The position numbers were made by a program, and so were the translations under genes. Below, piece by piece: positions 9,195-19,709 of a DNA stretch of 63,545 nucleotides. Position 1 is the first letter of the stretch. Each line of letters begins with the position of its first letter. The DNA is from Clostridia bacterium (lineage in GTDB: Bacteria > Bacillota > Clostridia > TANB77 > CAG-508): assembly GCA_017470645.1 (NCBI GenBank), contig JAFUYJ010000003.1, positions 1 through 63,545 on the forward strand, given 5' to 3'. The notes below the pieces were generated by a model. That model was not told the DNA's origin, ran no database searches, and worked only from the letters and a program-made list of their open reading frames with translations.

Positions 9195-11963
9195 TTATTG
9201 ATTTCTTCCGCAGCAGTTTTTATACTTCTTCCCACTTCCGCAAGGACATGGATCATTTCTTCCAACCTTAGGTTCTTGATTTACAACTGTTTTATTTAAT
9301 CCACCCTCTTTAGGAGTAATGCTTCCATCTACCAAGCTAATAGCTGTATCTCTTAAGCTTGCATCAGTTATTTGAGCAGCTTCTTCTCTTTGAACATTGT
9401 CAGCTTTTTCTAAGTGTAACAATGATTTAGTAATATCTATTTTAATATTTTCAACCATTGCATCAAACATATCGAAACCTTCAATTCTGTATTGAACAAC
9501 TGGATCTTTTTGACCATATGCACGAAGTCCAATACCATTTTTTAGTTCGTCCATGTTGTCTATGTGTTCCATCCATTGGTCGTCAACAACTTTTAATGTA
9601 ATAACTCTTTCAATTTCTCTTAAGTCGTCTGAACCAACCATTGCCTCTTTTTCTTCGTATTTTTTATGAACTGCTTCTGTTAGTTTGTCTGTTAATTCTT
9701 GAACTTTTACTTTATCACCTTCGTTTAGTCCTAAAGTTTCTTTTGATAAACCTAATGTAGTATCTATTTCTAGTAATAAAGCTTCGTCTACGTTTACATT
9801 TTCATCTTCAGCAAATGCAGAAACTATTGCTTCTACTGTAGAGTCCATCATTCCTAAAACGCTATCTTTAATGTTTTCTCCGTCTAAAACTTCACGTCTT
9901 TGTTTGTAGATTATTTCTCTTTGTGTGTTCATAACGTCGTCATAGTTTAGTACGTTCTTTCTGATACTGAAGTTTTTACCTTCAACTTTCTTTTGAGCAT
10001 TTTCAACTGTGTTTGAAAGTATTCTTGATTGAATTGGCATATTTTCATCTGCACCTAGAGTATCGTATATTTTAGTTACTTTATCTCCACCGAAGATTTT
10101 CATTAAATCGTCATCTAATCCGATGTAGAATTTAGAATTTCCTGGGTCACCTTGACGTCCTGAACGTCCTCTTAATTGGTTATCTATACGTCTTGATTCA
10201 TGTCTTTCTGTACCAATTATTTTTAGACCACCTGCATCTATAACTTTTTGTTTTTCTTCTTTTATTTCTTCATTGAATCTATCTTCTAATTCTTTGAATT
10301 TAGCTCTTGCATCAAGAATTTCTTGTTCATCAGTTTCGTTAAATGCTGTAGCTTGTTCTATTAATTCTTCTGAATATCCAAGTCTCTTCATTTCTTGCTT
10401 AGCTAAGTATTCACTGTTTCCACCAAGCATAATATCAGTACCACGACCAGCCATGTTTGTTGCTATTGTAACAGCTCCAAATTTACCAGCTTGTGCAACT
10501 ATTTCAGCTTCTTTTTCATGTTGTTTAGCATTTAATACTGTGTGTTTTATTCCTTCTTTGTCTAATAATTTGCTTAATTTCTCAGATTTTTCAATTGATA
10601 CTGTACCAACTAGAACTGGTTGTCCTTTTGCATAGCTTTCTTTTATATCTTCTATAACAGCTCTAAATTTAGCATTTTCATTTTTATAAATTATATCTGG
10701 ATCGTCTTTTCTTATTAATGGTTTGTTTGTTGGAATTTCAATAACATCTAACTTGTAGATTTCTTGGAATTCTGCTTCTTCTGTCATAGCTGTACCTGTC
10801 ATACCAGATAGTTTTTCATACATTCTGAAGTAGTTTTGGAATGTGATTGTTGCTAAAGTCTTTGATTCATCAGCTATTTTAACTTGCTCTTTAGCTTCAA
10901 TTGCTTGATGTAATCCATTATTGTATCTTCTTCCATACATGATACGTCCTGTGAATTCATCTACAATTAAAACTTCTCCATCTTTAACAATGTAGTCTAT
11001 ATCTTTTTTCATAATTCCATAAGCACGTAATGCTTGATTAACATTATGAACTAATTCTGAGTTTTCTATATCGTTGAAGTTTTCTAATCTAAATTCTTCT
11101 TCAGCTTTTTTTATACCTTTTTGTGTTAATGTTGCAGATTTAGCTTTTAAGTCTACAATGTAGTCATAGTTTTCATTATCTTCTGCTTGTGCTTCGTCTT
11201 TAACATCTTCTTCAACTATAACTTTTGCTTGTAATTTTCTTACAAATGAATCAGCTTTTTTGTAAAGGTCAGAAGATTTATTTGCTCTACCTGATATGAT
11301 CAAAGGTGTACGAGCTTCATCTATTAAAATACTATCTATCTCATCTACGATAGCATAGCTTAATTTTCTTTGAACTAATTGGTTTTTATATATAACCATG
11401 TTGTCTCTTAAGTAGTCAAATCCAAACTCATTGTTTGTTCCATATGTTATATCGCAATTATATGCATCTTGTTTTTCATTTGGTTTCATTCCAGCTATAA
11501 TTAAACCTACAGATAGACCAAGGAATCTGTATACTTTTCCCATCCATTCACTATCTCTCTTTGCTAGGTAGTCGTTAACAGTAATTATATGAACGCCTTC
11601 TCCTGATAATGCATTTAGGTATGCTGGCAATGTTGCAACTAATGTTTTTCCTTCACCTGTTTTCATTTCGGCAATTCTACCTTGGTGTAATATTATACCA
11701 CCTATTAATTGTACATCGAAATGACGCAATCCTAATACTCTTTTTGAAGCTTCTCTAACTACTGCAAAAGCTTCTGGTAATAAATCATCTAATGTTTCAC
11801 CTTTTGCTAATCTATCTTTGAATTCTGTTGTTTTATTACGTAGTTCTCCATCAGATAATTTTGAGATGCTTTCTTCTAAATCATTAATTTGATTTACAAG
11901 AGGCATAACTCTTTTTACTTCTTTTTCACTGTAATTGTTCTTAAATATGTTTAAAAAACCCAT
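9195..11963 (-). CDS. secA: Preprotein translocase ATPase SecA
   Basis: 922 residues. ATP-driven motor that pushes preproteins through SecYEG. Walker A is in [15 protein letters not shown] sequence near residue 105, followed by the DEAD-like [16 protein letters not shown], helicase motif [12 protein letters not shown] and [13 protein letters not shown]. The C-terminal zinc motif [14 protein letters not shown], which binds SecB or ribosomes, is present. Length and all motor motifs are normal. It is transcribed alone, with its own terminator. Several glycine codons follow a C (TGC GGA, TTC GGT), but none lies after an in-frame CGG. Confidence 0.98.
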   Translation of the reverse strand: MGFLNIFKNNYSEKEVKRVMPLVNQINDLEESISKLSDGELRNKTTEFKDRLAKGETLDDLLPEAFAVVREASKRVLGLRHFDVQLIGGIILHQGRIAEMKTGEGKTLVATLPAYLNALSGEGVHIITVNDYLAKRDSEWMGKVYRFLGLSVGLIIAGMKPNEKQDAYNCDITYGTNNEFGFDYLRDNMVIYKNQLVQRKLSYAIVDEIDSILIDEARTPLIISGRANKSSDLYKKADSFVRKLQAKVIVEEDVKDEAQAEDNENYDYIVDLKAKSATLTQKGIKKAEEEFRLENFNDIENSELVHNVNQALRAYGIMKKDIDYIVKDGEVLIVDEFTGRIMYGRRYNNGLHQAIEAKEQVKIADESKTLATITFQNYFRMYEKLSGMTGTAMTEEAEFQEIYKLDVIEIPTNKPLIRKDDPDIIYKNENAKFRAVIEDIKESYAKGQPVLVGTVSIEKSEKLSKLLDKEGIKHTVLNAKQHEKEAEIVAQAGKFGAVTIATNMAGRGTDIMLGGNSEYLAKQEMKRLGYSEELIEQATAFNETDEQEILDARAKFKELEDRFNEEIKEEKQKVIDAGGLKIIGTERHESRRIDNQLRGRSGRQGDPGNSKFYIGLDDDLMKIFGGDKVTKIYDTLGADENMPIQSRILSNTVENAQKKVEGKNFSIRKNVLNYDDVMNTQREIIYKQRREVLDGENIKDSVLGMMDSTVEAIVSAFAEDENVNVDEALLLEIDTTLGLSKETLGLNEGDKVKVQELTDKLTEAVHKKYEEKEAMVGSDDLREIERVITLKVVDDQWMEHIDNMDELKNGIGLRAYGQKDPVVQYRIEGFDMFDAMVENIKIDITKSLLHLEKADNVQREEAAQITDASLRDTAISLVDGSITPKEGGLNKTVVNQEPKVGRNDPCPCGSGKKYKNCCGRNQ

Positions 11964-12116
11964 TGCTTTTCTTCCTTTCTATCTTATGTATTTTTAATTT
12001 TACATATAACACTGCTTGTACTATATCACTAATCTAAAAAATACGCAAGAAAAATCATAATTTTTTTTACTAAGTAATATATTTTTATTAATTAAACGTT
12101 TGAGGACGGTGTTTTT

Positions 12117-12653
12117 ATGTTTATATGTAATATTAAAATTAATAATAGCTTTATTAAAAAAATCGGAATAACCTCTATTGGTGTTATTATTGCAATAGTT
12201 TTTATCATTGTTGGCTTTAGGTTTTATAAGGCTGCTTCTAGAGTAACTGTAAAGGATGAATTTGATAATTCTAAGCTAGAAATTACGAGCAATAATTATA
12301 CGGATATTTTGAAAGATTCTCATGAGAATATTGATAAATATGTTGGAAAAAAAATTAAATTTTCAGGTTTCGTATACAGGCTTTACGACTTTAATGATAA
12401 TCAATTCGTATTGGCTCGTGAAATGATTATCTCTTCTGATAATCATGCTGTTGTTGTTGGTTTTTTAAGTGAATGTGCTAATTCTAATAATTTTAAAGAT
12501 GGTGCCTGGGTTGAAGCTGAAGGTGTTATTGAAAAAGGAAATTATCATGGTGATATTCCTGTTATTAAAGTTGAGAATATTCGTGAAACGAGTGTGCCCA
12601 AAGATGAGTATGTCTATCCACCTGATGATAGTTATGTTAAAAGTGAGATTTAA
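12117..12653 (+). CDS. DUF1980/TIGR03943-like membrane-anchored protein
   Basis: 178 residues with one N-terminal membrane segment (IGVIIAIVFIIVGFRFY) and an outer domain. It reads IDKYVGKKIKFSGFVYR, then FVLAREMIISSDNHAVVVGF, GAWVEAEGVIE and a proline/tyrosine-rich end. These match the C-terminal half of YcgQ/TIGR03943 proteins, usually paired with a YcgR-type permease and often linked to metal or zinc stress. The paired permease is not in this window. GAGGACGGTG precedes the ATG. Confidence 0.7.
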   Translation: MFICNIKINNSFIKKIGITSIGVIIAIVFIIVGFRFYKAASRVTVKDEFDNSKLEITSNNYTDILKDSHENIDKYVGKKIKFSGFVYRLYDFNDNQFVLAREMIISSDNHAVVVGFLSECANSNNFKDGAWVEAEGVIEKGNYHGDIPVIKVENIRETSVPKDEYVYPPDDSYVKSEI

Positions 12654-12659
12654 TTTGGA

Positions 12660-12727
12660 TGTTTTGAGGGACACTGGTAAAAAAAACAGCATATTAGTGC
12701 TGTTTTTTACCAGTGTCCCTCAAAACA
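12660..12727. repeat. Long palindrome with GGGACACTGG core between convergent genes
   Basis: About 30-bp arms (TGTTTTGAGGGACACTGG... and complement), loop TATTAG. Acts as a likely two-way terminator between the DUF1980-like gene and the permease. A further GTCAGTGTCCC half-copy follows at once. Confidence 0.8.
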
Positions 12728-12752
12728 TTTTGTCAGTGTCCCGAAAAGTCTC

Positions 12753-13850
12753 TCAGCACTCCTTCTCAAAAATACTCTTCACAAATCCTCTATCAATTCT
12801 TACCTCATATATATTTTTCAATATTATCAATACTATAGGTCCTACAAACATTCCTATAAATCCCAAAAATCTAAATCCTGTATACATTGCTATAAGTGTA
12901 AATATTGGGTGAATTCCTATTTGTCCGCTTACTATTTTGGGTTCTATTATTTGTCTTACAACGCACATTATAATCCATAAAACAAGTATGGCTACACCTA
13001 GTTTTATATCTCCATTAAATGCAGAAATAATTGCCCATGGGACCATTACTGTTCCTGATCCAAATATTGGCAACGCATCAACTATGGCTATTCCTATTGC
13101 TATCATTAGTGGATATTTTACATTCATTCCTGATATTGAAAAAATATATAATCCTATTACTGAAATTAAAAATGATATCAGTATTAACTTTAGTTGCGCT
13201 TTTAAGTAGCACCCTAATGATTTTGAAACGGTCTTTATGTGTTTAGTTATTTTCTTTACCCATGTTTCAGGCAAATGATGTTCTATTTGATCTAACATGT
13301 ATATTTTGTCTGTACACATAAAGTACAGTGCTAGAATTGTTATAACTATATATAGGCCTATTGTAGGAAGCGATGTTAGTACATCGAGTAGTTTAGTCAC
13401 AACAGACCTGACCCAACTAGAAGCAGTTTGAATAAAATCTCCGCTTGAATTTTGTAAAATTGTTGTTAGTTCATCTGATAATTTTATTTTGTCAAAATTA
13501 AATTTTGAAATCAAGTTCTGTGATTCATCAGAAACCTTATCAATATAAATGTTTATGTTGTTAAGAAAATTAGATGCTTCTGTAACAAGGGTTACTATTC
13601 CCCACACTATTAATCCAATTATTAACGAGAGAATAATTGTAAATATAAGTATTGCACTAATTTTTCTTCTCATTTTGAGTTTTTTCATGCAAAACCTGAT
13701 TAATGGTTCTATAAGTAACGATAAAAGAAATGCAATTAAAAATGGAATATAAAACAAACTAATTTTGAAACCTATATAGACTAGAAATATACTAAACAAA
13801 AATAATAAACTTTTTTTGATTACATCTAACCAGTAACTATAACCTGTCAT
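12753..13850 (-). CDS. AI-2E family transporter (UPF0118-type permease)
   Basis: 365-residue integral membrane protein with about seven to eight hydrophobic segments. It carries the family signature region PLMIAIGIAIVDALPIFGSGTVMVPW and the end IEPKIVSGQIGIHPIFTLIAMYTGF. Members export autoinducer-2, Na+/H+ or other solutes, and the substrate here is unknown. It stands alone between palindromic repeats. Confidence 0.88.
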   Translation of the reverse strand: MTGYSYWLDVIKKSLLFLFSIFLVYIGFKISLFYIPFLIAFLLSLLIEPLIRFCMKKLKMRRKISAILIFTIILSLIIGLIVWGIVTLVTEASNFLNNINIYIDKVSDESQNLISKFNFDKIKLSDELTTILQNSSGDFIQTASSWVRSVVTKLLDVLTSLPTIGLYIVITILALYFMCTDKIYMLDQIEHHLPETWVKKITKHIKTVSKSLGCYLKAQLKLILISFLISVIGLYIFSISGMNVKYPLMIAIGIAIVDALPIFGSGTVMVPWAIISAFNGDIKLGVAILVLWIIMCVVRQIIEPKIVSGQIGIHPIFTLIAMYTGFRFLGFIGMFVGPIVLIILKNIYEVRIDRGFVKSIFEKEC

Positions 13851-13998
13851 TTACTTATCAACTCCTTGTTTACTCGATTAGTATAACCTTTTGTAGGTTT
13901 TATATAATTATTTTATGGATTTATTGAGATTTTATGAAAATAATTAAATTTTTTATACAACTCTAAAATTTTTGCTATACTTTTTTCCATTTTTTAAT

Positions 13999-14044
13999 GA
14001 GGGACAGTCCTTTTTTTAAAAATTTTAAAAAAAGGACCGTCCCC
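13999..14044. repeat. GGGACGGTCC palindrome
   Basis: GAGGGACAGTCCTTTTTTT...AAAAAAAGGACCGTCCCC. Same family as 20731-20782 and the half-copies near 39740-39860. It can serve as terminator of the CBS gene. Confidence 0.75.
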
Positions 14045-14055
14045 AATTTTAAATT

Positions 14056-14493
14056 TTAAGCATTGTTCTTGCTTCCACCCTTGCAAATATTGTCAAATGT
14101 AATTACATATGCTTCTTGATTAGTGTTTGGATTTCTGCTTATATCGCCGATTGATAAAATTCCAACTATTTTTCCGTCATCTAATATAGGTAATCTTCTA
14201 ATTTGATTTTTTGACATAATTTCTTGTGCTTTATCTAATTGATCATTTGAATCACAACACCATACGTCTGTCGTCATTATTTCACTTACTGGTGTTGTTT
14301 TAATATTTTTATTTGTACAAACACTTCTTAATAAGATGTCTCTATCTGTTATCATTCCAACCACCTTTTGGTTTTCATCGCAAACTGGAACACATCCTAT
14401 TTTGTGTTCTGCCATTAGGCTTGCACAGTCACATACTGATGTTCCAGGATTCACCCATAATACATCGTGGCACATACACTCATTTACTTTCAT
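14056..14493 (-). CDS. Two-CBS-domain protein
   Basis: 145 residues made of two CBS modules. Each ends in a GMITDRDILLR or GILSIGDISR type motif, with VMITDRDI and RRLPILDDGKIVG visible. Tandem CBS pairs sense adenine nucleotides or similar ligands and usually act as stress or redox regulators in stand-alone form. AGGAGG lies eight bases before the ATG. Its promoter region is not clear to me. Confidence 0.9.
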   Translation of the reverse strand: MKVNECMCHDVLWVNPGTSVCDCASLMAEHKIGCVPVCDENQKVVGMITDRDILLRSVCTNKNIKTTPVSEIMTTDVWCCDSNDQLDKAQEIMSKNQIRRLPILDDGKIVGILSIGDISRNPNTNQEAYVITFDNICKGGSKNNA

Positions 14494-14598
14494 TTTTTTT
14501 CCTCCTTATAAACTATAAAATTTAAAAATTGTGTTCAAATTTAATCGAACACAATTTTATTTTTCCATATTTATCTTTTTATATGCAATTTTTAAAAT

Positions 14599-15324
14599 TT
14601 ACCATTCGTAATCATCATATCTTGGCATAGGTGGTCTAGGTCCCATTGGTCCAGGTATTGGTGGACGTGGTCCTATCGGTCTTGGACCGGGCATTGGTCT
14701 AAATGGTGGTCTATTTGGCCTACCTGGTCTAATCAATCTATTAATTAATAATATGCGTATTAAATCACGTAACAAAGTATTTCTTCTCCTTGGATGAGGA
14801 GAGCGAACATCTCTACTTTCTGATTCTATACTTCTGTTTTGAGTACTTTGTAAAACGTTTGAATTTGCACTAACACCTGTATTTGTTGATTTTATTGAAC
14901 TACTTGAAGTGTTAGTATTCCTGCTTAAATTTGTACTCCTATTTTCGCGATTTTCCTTGCTTTCTCCTCTGCTTTCTTCAACTACAATATCATCTGCTTC
15001 CCTTGTTCCTATATTTAGATTAATTACATTTTGCACCTCAACGCGATTAACCACATTATCATATATGTCATCTGTCATTTGCTCAATTAAATAGTCATTT
15101 ACTGGTTTAGTATTATTGTCACACAGTTTACATACCATTGGATTTATTATTCTATATATTTCTGGATACATTTGCTCAAGATTAGCAATATCATTATTTC
15201 TATTATTATAGTCCATACTGCTATAATTCATACCATAATAGCAGCCATTGCAATATGTATTATCATTTGTGTTTGAATACCCCAAAACGCTCCTCATATA
15301 ATCATCATAATCATCGTAATACAT
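14599..15324 (-). CDS. Low-complexity protein with proline/arginine-rich tail
   Basis: 241 residues. The N-terminus is Tyr/Asp/Asn-rich (MYYDDYDDYMRSVLGYSN). The middle holds a small ordered part with CKLCDNN and DDIYDNVVNRVEV. A Ser/Asn/Thr-rich linker follows, and the tail is rich in Pro/Gly/Arg (GPRPIGPRPPIPGPMGPRPP). It looks like a surface or spore-coat type protein of clostridia. There is no signal peptide. Function unknown. AGGAGG precedes ATG. Confidence 0.7.
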   Translation of the reverse strand: MYYDDYDDYMRSVLGYSNTNDNTYCNGCYYGMNYSSMDYNNRNNDIANLEQMYPEIYRIINPMVCKLCDNNTKPVNDYLIEQMTDDIYDNVVNRVEVQNVINLNIGTREADDIVVEESRGESKENRENRSTNLSRNTNTSSSSIKSTNTGVSANSNVLQSTQNRSIESESRDVRSPHPRRRNTLLRDLIRILLINRLIRPGRPNRPPFRPMPGPRPIGPRPPIPGPMGPRPPMPRYDDYEW

Positions 15325-15384
15325 AAAAAATACCTCCTAAACATATTAATTTGTATATAATATGCTTAGAAAGTATTTTTGACA

Positions 15385-16386
15385 CTAAATAGTTTCTTCA
15401 CTTTCGTTTGATTCTTCTTCTATTCCTTTAAACTTTGTTACAGCTCTTAGCTCTGTATAAGGATCTGCTAGATCCTCTGCAGCAGCTATTGCAGCACAAA
15501 TATTCTCATAATTGTGTGTTCCGTGTATAGATACTGAATCATCTATTGACATTATGTGCATACGTACACCATCAACGCAAGATTTTATAACGCCATTATC
15601 ATATATAACACCGTTATCCATTCTGTTTTTACTGCTAAAAAATCTTACTTTTCCATTTGCTTCAGATGAAATATTCCTTGTTGTGTCATCATCATAATTT
15701 AATACTGCTTTTCCGTTTTCATCTTGATATCTTAGTATGTTTTTTAGTGAATCAATATATTCTTCGTTATTGTTGTATAGTGCCGGATGTTCAGCTGATA
15801 TATTTGTTATAACTGCTATTTCCGGTGATGTTTGCATCCCCATTAACTGGTATCCACTTAGTTCTAAAACTGTAATGCAATCTGGTTTCATTTCCTTTAT
15901 TCTTGTGAATAATGGAGTTCCTATATTTCCACCTAAATAACATGTATATCCTTTTTCTTTTAAAATATCATAGATTAAACTTGCAGTTGTTGTTTTTCCT
16001 TTACTTCCTGTAACCCCTATAACTTTACCTGGGCACATTTCCATAACAAGTTCTATTTCAGACGTGATAATAGCTCCACGTATTCCCTCAGCTTTTAATT
16101 CTGGTATATCAGGTCTACATGTTGGAGACCTTAAAATTAGGTCAAAACCTATTAAACTTATAAGGTAGTGTTCTCCAAATGAAAAATTTATACAGCGAGA
16201 TGTTATTTTATCTAATACATCTTTATCAATTTCTTCTATATTCCTTTTATCAAATACTGTTACGTTAGCTCCTTTGTCTACAAAATAGTCTATAAGTGGC
16301 AAATTACTTATACCAAGTCCTATAAGAGCTACTCTTTTGTTATATATATATCTTTCGAATTCTTGCAATTTATCATTCACAAACAT
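15385..16386 (-). CDS. murD: MurD-like Mur ligase lacking the C-terminal domain
   Basis: About 333 residues from ATG 16386 (GGAGG about ten bases upstream). MurD adds D-glutamate to UDP-MurNAc-L-Ala. The N-terminal Rossmann domain (VALIGLGISNLPLIDYF) and the ATP-binding middle domain (GVTGSKGKTTTASLI, then NISAEH) are complete. The chain then ends at KFKGIEEESNESEETI, exactly where the third domain normally starts with GIEHR and the DSKATN motif. MurD is usually near 450 residues. No further coding follows. Either a true MurD has lost its tail and is dead, or this is a two-domain relative. A full MurD should be sought elsewhere. Confidence 0.8.
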   Translation of the reverse strand: MFVNDKLQEFERYIYNKRVALIGLGISNLPLIDYFVDKGANVTVFDKRNIEEIDKDVLDKITSRCINFSFGEHYLISLIGFDLILRSPTCRPDIPELKAEGIRGAIITSEIELVMEMCPGKVIGVTGSKGKTTTASLIYDILKEKGYTCYLGGNIGTPLFTRIKEMKPDCITVLELSGYQLMGMQTSPEIAVITNISAEHPALYNNNEEYIDSLKNILRYQDENGKAVLNYDDDTTRNISSEANGKVRFFSSKNRMDNGVIYDNGVIKSCVDGVRMHIMSIDDSVSIHGTHNYENICAAIAAAEDLADPYTELRAVTKFKGIEEESNESEETI

Positions 16387-16523
16387 TAAACAGCTTCTCC
16401 TCCTTGCCTTCGAACGTTGTAATTTAGTTTTACGTATTTCGGCCATTATATATCACATTATCTGATAGTGCAATATTTTTTAGTTAATTATTTTAATTCT
16501 TTATGACACAAATTTATTATTCT

Positions 16524-17090
16524 CTACTTTTTTAAACCCTTTACAACATAATTGCTAAATTCTTTATAGATTTCTTGTATATCAAGCTCTTTATCTGTTT
16601 TTAGCTTGTATAGTAATCCTGAACATGTAAATCCAAATATTCCTGATGCAATTACTTCTGGATTGCCATCTTTAATTTCTCCTTTTTCCATTCCATGTTT
16701 TATTATATCTTCAATGTATGAAATGTAATCATATATGAATTCTCTGCATTTTATATTACGTTCTTCTTTTCCCCACATTTGGCTTATCAATAAGGTTATA
16801 AGATTTTCATATTTCACTATAATTTTTATTTGAATTAAAATAACAGCTTTTATTTTATCTATATTATTTGGAATTTTTGAAGTTTTTATTTCGATACTAT
16901 TTTTTAGCAGTTTCATTCCTTCTTCAACCAAGAAATAAAATATCTCTTCTTTGCTTGAAAAATGATAGTATAATGTTCCTTTTGCTATTCCGACTACTGA
17001 TGTTATTTCCTCTACACTTGTACCATCATATCCCTTTTTAGCAAATAACTCCATTGCGGCTTCAAATATTTTTCTTTTTGTTCTATTCAT
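16524..17090 (-). CDS. TetR/AcrR-family transcriptional regulator
   Basis: About 188 residues from ATG 17090 (AAAGGATGG upstream). The N-terminal helix-turn-helix (FAKKGYDGTSVEEITSVVGIAKGTLYYHFSSKEEI) is a textbook TetR domain. The C-terminal ligand domain is variable, so the ligand is unknown. It has no obvious target operon beside it. It lies between the MurD-like gene and rnpB. Confidence 0.92.
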   Translation of the reverse strand: MNRTKRKIFEAAMELFAKKGYDGTSVEEITSVVGIAKGTLYYHFSSKEEIFYFLVEEGMKLLKNSIEIKTSKIPNNIDKIKAVILIQIKIIVKYENLITLLISQMWGKEERNIKCREFIYDYISYIEDIIKHGMEKGEIKDGNPEVIASGIFGFTCSGLLYKLKTDKELDIQEIYKEFSNYVVKGLKK

Positions 17091-17175
17091 TTGTTTATCC
17101 ATCCTTTTTTATTTTTGTTATGGTTATTTTACTATATAAGTTCTCTAATTGCAATTCTCTTTACATAGTAAAATC

Positions 17176-17213
17176 AAAAAGTTCAAGATTATTATTTTAA
17201 TCTTGAACTTTTA
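17176..17213 (-). terminator. rnpB terminator
   Basis: AAAAGTTCAAGATTA...TAATCTTGAACTTTT with T run on the minus strand, right after the RNA. Confidence 0.85.
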
Positions 17214-17226
17214 TTTATATTTTTTT

Positions 17227-17575
17227 AAGTAAATCTGTAAGCCGGGTTCTGTCTTGAATAGTCATTTATCTAGTACATATATTGCTATATGTCTCAAGCC
17301 ACCTCATTCAGAAGATGACGAGCAGTCTTAGCCTTCTTTTCGGGTGTTGCTCCAGATGGGGTTTACACTGACCCAGTATGTCACCATACCAGCGGTGAGC
17401 TCTTACCTCGCCTTTTCATCCTTACTCTCGTCGAAACGAGGGCGGTTATTTTCTGTTGCACTTTCCTTAAGGTTTCCCTCACTGGACGTTATCCAGCATC
17501 ATTGCTCTATGGAGCCCGGACTTTCCTCGTACGCTTCCTTTCGGAATTGCTATACGCGACTATTTAATTTACTCT
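17227..17575 (-). ncRNA. rnpB: RNase P RNA
   Basis: Catalytic RNA that matures tRNA 5' ends. On the minus strand the conserved GAGGAAAGTCCGGGC (near the 5' end) and CAGAACCCGGCTTACAG (near the 3' end) are both present, about 330 bases apart. AGTAAAT and ATTTACT at the ends pair as helix P1. Ends are set by this pairing and are accurate to a few bases. Confidence 0.95.
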
Positions 17576-17657
17576 ATTTCTTATTGTAACTTGTTTTAGT
17601 TAATTTGTCAAATGTTTAACTCTGTTGCTTTAGTAATACATCTCTTTTTTCGCCGCT

Positions 17658-18381
17658 TTAATCTGCGTTTATTACATTAACAACATTAAATCCGTATTTT
17701 TCTAGCCACTTCAATACATTCATCGTTATTAAAATGCATACAATATATCTTATTTTTCAAGACTTCTGGAATTTCTTCATTTAAATAGCCTATATAAAAA
17801 TGGACGTTGTCTGGACTATTCGAAGTTGTTGCATCCATATAAATTTTATCTATTCTTTGACCACTAGAAATCATTTCTTGTATGTTGTTTATTTCTTTCG
17901 TATCACCTGAATAGTAAACCAAACCATCAGTCGTATCAAATAAAATTCCATAACTGCATATTTGTGAAACATGATTGGTTTGCTTATATCTTATTGTTTT
18001 GAATGTCTTATATTTGTTATCATATTTTTCTTCATCTATAATACTGTACATTTCTTCTGTGCATCCAAAAATTCTTGTTAAACTTTTAATATCTTCTTTA
18101 TGTACGGCGTGGCTTGGTAAAATAATATTTACCTTTACTTTGATATTGAAATAACAATATAAAATTAAAGTCCCTAAACTCCCAACATGATCTGAGTGTG
18201 TGTGTGTAATCATTATGTGCACTGTATTAATATTATCTAACAAATTATTTTCCTTTAATTTAGCAAAAACACTTTCTCCACAATCAATTAGAAAAAGTTC
18301 ATTGTTTTCAATGAAATATGCGGCATTATTTTTTTGCTTAACATTATTTGAACATCCTCTTCCTAAGAAAATCAAATCCAT
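17658..18381 (-). CDS. MBL-fold hydrolase (RNase Z-like), +1 shift at CGG near the C-terminus
   Basis: Starts at ATG 18381 (AAGGATG upstream). Metallo-beta-lactamase fold with THTHSDHVGSLG metal motif, later YSGDT and a C-terminal MHFNN histidine, resembling ribonuclease Z/arylsulfatase-type members. The zero frame ends KIRI-stop, where R is CGG at 17692-17694. Skipping its C extends the chain by 12 codons as GFNVVNVINAD to TAA 17658-17660, a natural-looking final strand. This is the one shift site where the unshifted product would also be nearly complete. Substrate unknown. Confidence 0.75.
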
Positions 18382-18537
18382 ATTATTCACATCCTTCATT
18401 TTATTGTTTGGCACATTCTCTTAATGCCTTTAGTATATAAAATGTTTTTTCCTCTATTACTTGCTTATATATCATGAATTATATCATAAAAATACAATTA
18501 ATCAATCAAAACTCAACAATTCAACCTCTAAATTTTA

Positions 18538-18566
18538 TTGACTTATTTTACATAAAGTAGTATATT
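18538..18566 (+). promoter_or_regulatory. Promoter of the RluA-type gene
   Basis: TTGACT, 17 bp, TATATT, 30 bp before the start. Confidence 0.7.
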
Positions 18567-18595
18567 AATTGTTACTAACTATTAAGGAGGAAAAA

Positions 18596-19483
18596 ATGAA
18601 ATTATCATACACGGTTAAAGATAATGAACATTTTGATAATATAAAAGAAATATTGAAAACTAAATTTGAAATTTCAGATAGACTTTTATTAAAGTTAAAG
18701 AAATCTAATAAAATATTTTTGAACAGTTCGCCTGTTAATGTAAAAGCACCTGTAAATTCGAATGATATTGTAGAAATTTTTTTAGATTTTGAAGAAGACA
18801 ACACCAATATTGTTCCAACAAAAATGAATCTTAAAATCGTTTTTGAGGACGATTACTTATTAGTGTTAAATAAACCTGCAGGCTACCCTATTCATCCATC
18901 AATGCTTCACTATGAAGACAGCATTTCGAATGGTGTTAGATATTATTTTGATAGCATCAATCTTCATAGAAAAATAAGACCTGTTAATCGTCTTGATAAA
19001 GAAACATCTGGAATTGTTATCTTTGCAAAAAACGAATACATCCAGGAATGCTTAGTTCGTCAAATGAAAACAGGAAAATTCAAAAAAGAATATATTGCAA
19101 TTTGCGAAGGTACTTTACCAAATAATACAAGCACCATAAACGCGCCAATTGCAAGAAAACCTGACAGTATTATTGAAAGATGCATAGATAAATCCGGCGA
19201 TGTAGCAATCACTCATTATAATGTTTTAAAAAGTAATGATTCCTTGTCTGTTGTTCATCTTATTCTAGAAACAGGCCGTACCCATCAAATTAGAGTGCAC
19301 ATGGCTTATATTGGCAATCCAATTATTGGTGATACTTTATACGGTCATAGTTCTAAATTGATAAATAGACAAGCACTCCACAGTTCAAAAATAACATTTA
19401 CCCACCCAATAAAACACACCGAAATAACCTTAGAAGCTCCCTTATATGAAGATATGTATACAATCATATCAAACATAGTATAG
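18596..19483 (+). CDS. RluA-family pseudouridine synthase
   Basis: 295 residues. Converts uridines in rRNA or tRNA to pseudouridine. It has an N-terminal S4-like segment (ISDRLLLKLKKSNKIFLN), the active-site region PVNRLDKETSGIVIFAKN with the catalytic Asp, and RTHQIRVHMAYIGNPIIGDTLYG. Start chosen at ATG 18596 after TAAGGAGG. It cannot be assigned to RluC, RluD or a tRNA-specific member by eye. Confidence 0.92.
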   Translation: MKLSYTVKDNEHFDNIKEILKTKFEISDRLLLKLKKSNKIFLNSSPVNVKAPVNSNDIVEIFLDFEEDNTNIVPTKMNLKIVFEDDYLLVLNKPAGYPIHPSMLHYEDSISNGVRYYFDSINLHRKIRPVNRLDKETSGIVIFAKNEYIQECLVRQMKTGKFKKEYIAICEGTLPNNTSTINAPIARKPDSIIERCIDKSGDVAITHYNVLKSNDSLSVVHLILETGRTHQIRVHMAYIGNPIIGDTLYGHSSKLINRQALHSSKITFTHPIKHTEITLEAPLYEDMYTIISNIV

Positions 19484-19488
19484 TAGCC

Positions 19489-19696
19489 AAAATATAATAC
19501 AACCAGTTAATGCTAAGAAATATATTAAAACGAAGTACGGGCGCGCAGCTTGGCACGTTTTAGTATAAACGATAAAAGGAACTCTAAATATGAACATTTA
19601 TTACACTTAGAATTCCTTTTATCTTATACTAAAACCGGCCAGTAAGCCCACGAAGTTTAATATATTTCTTAGCATTAACTGGTTGTATTATATTTT
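19489..19696. repeat. 208-bp imperfect inverted repeat between convergent genes
   Basis: Outer arms of about 40 bp are perfectly complementary (AAAATATAATACAACCAGTT and its mirror). Inner arms share TTTTAGTATAA and GATAAAAGGAA. The middle of the arms has a GC-rich mismatched island. It could be a MITE or a large two-way terminator between the RluA gene and fba. No clear target-site duplication is seen. Confidence 0.75.
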
Positions 19697-19709
19697 TACG
19701 GCAAAAAAC

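Noticed and set aside
17344..17589. ORF across rnpB
   Set aside because: The sequence is RNase P RNA. The ORF has no start signal.
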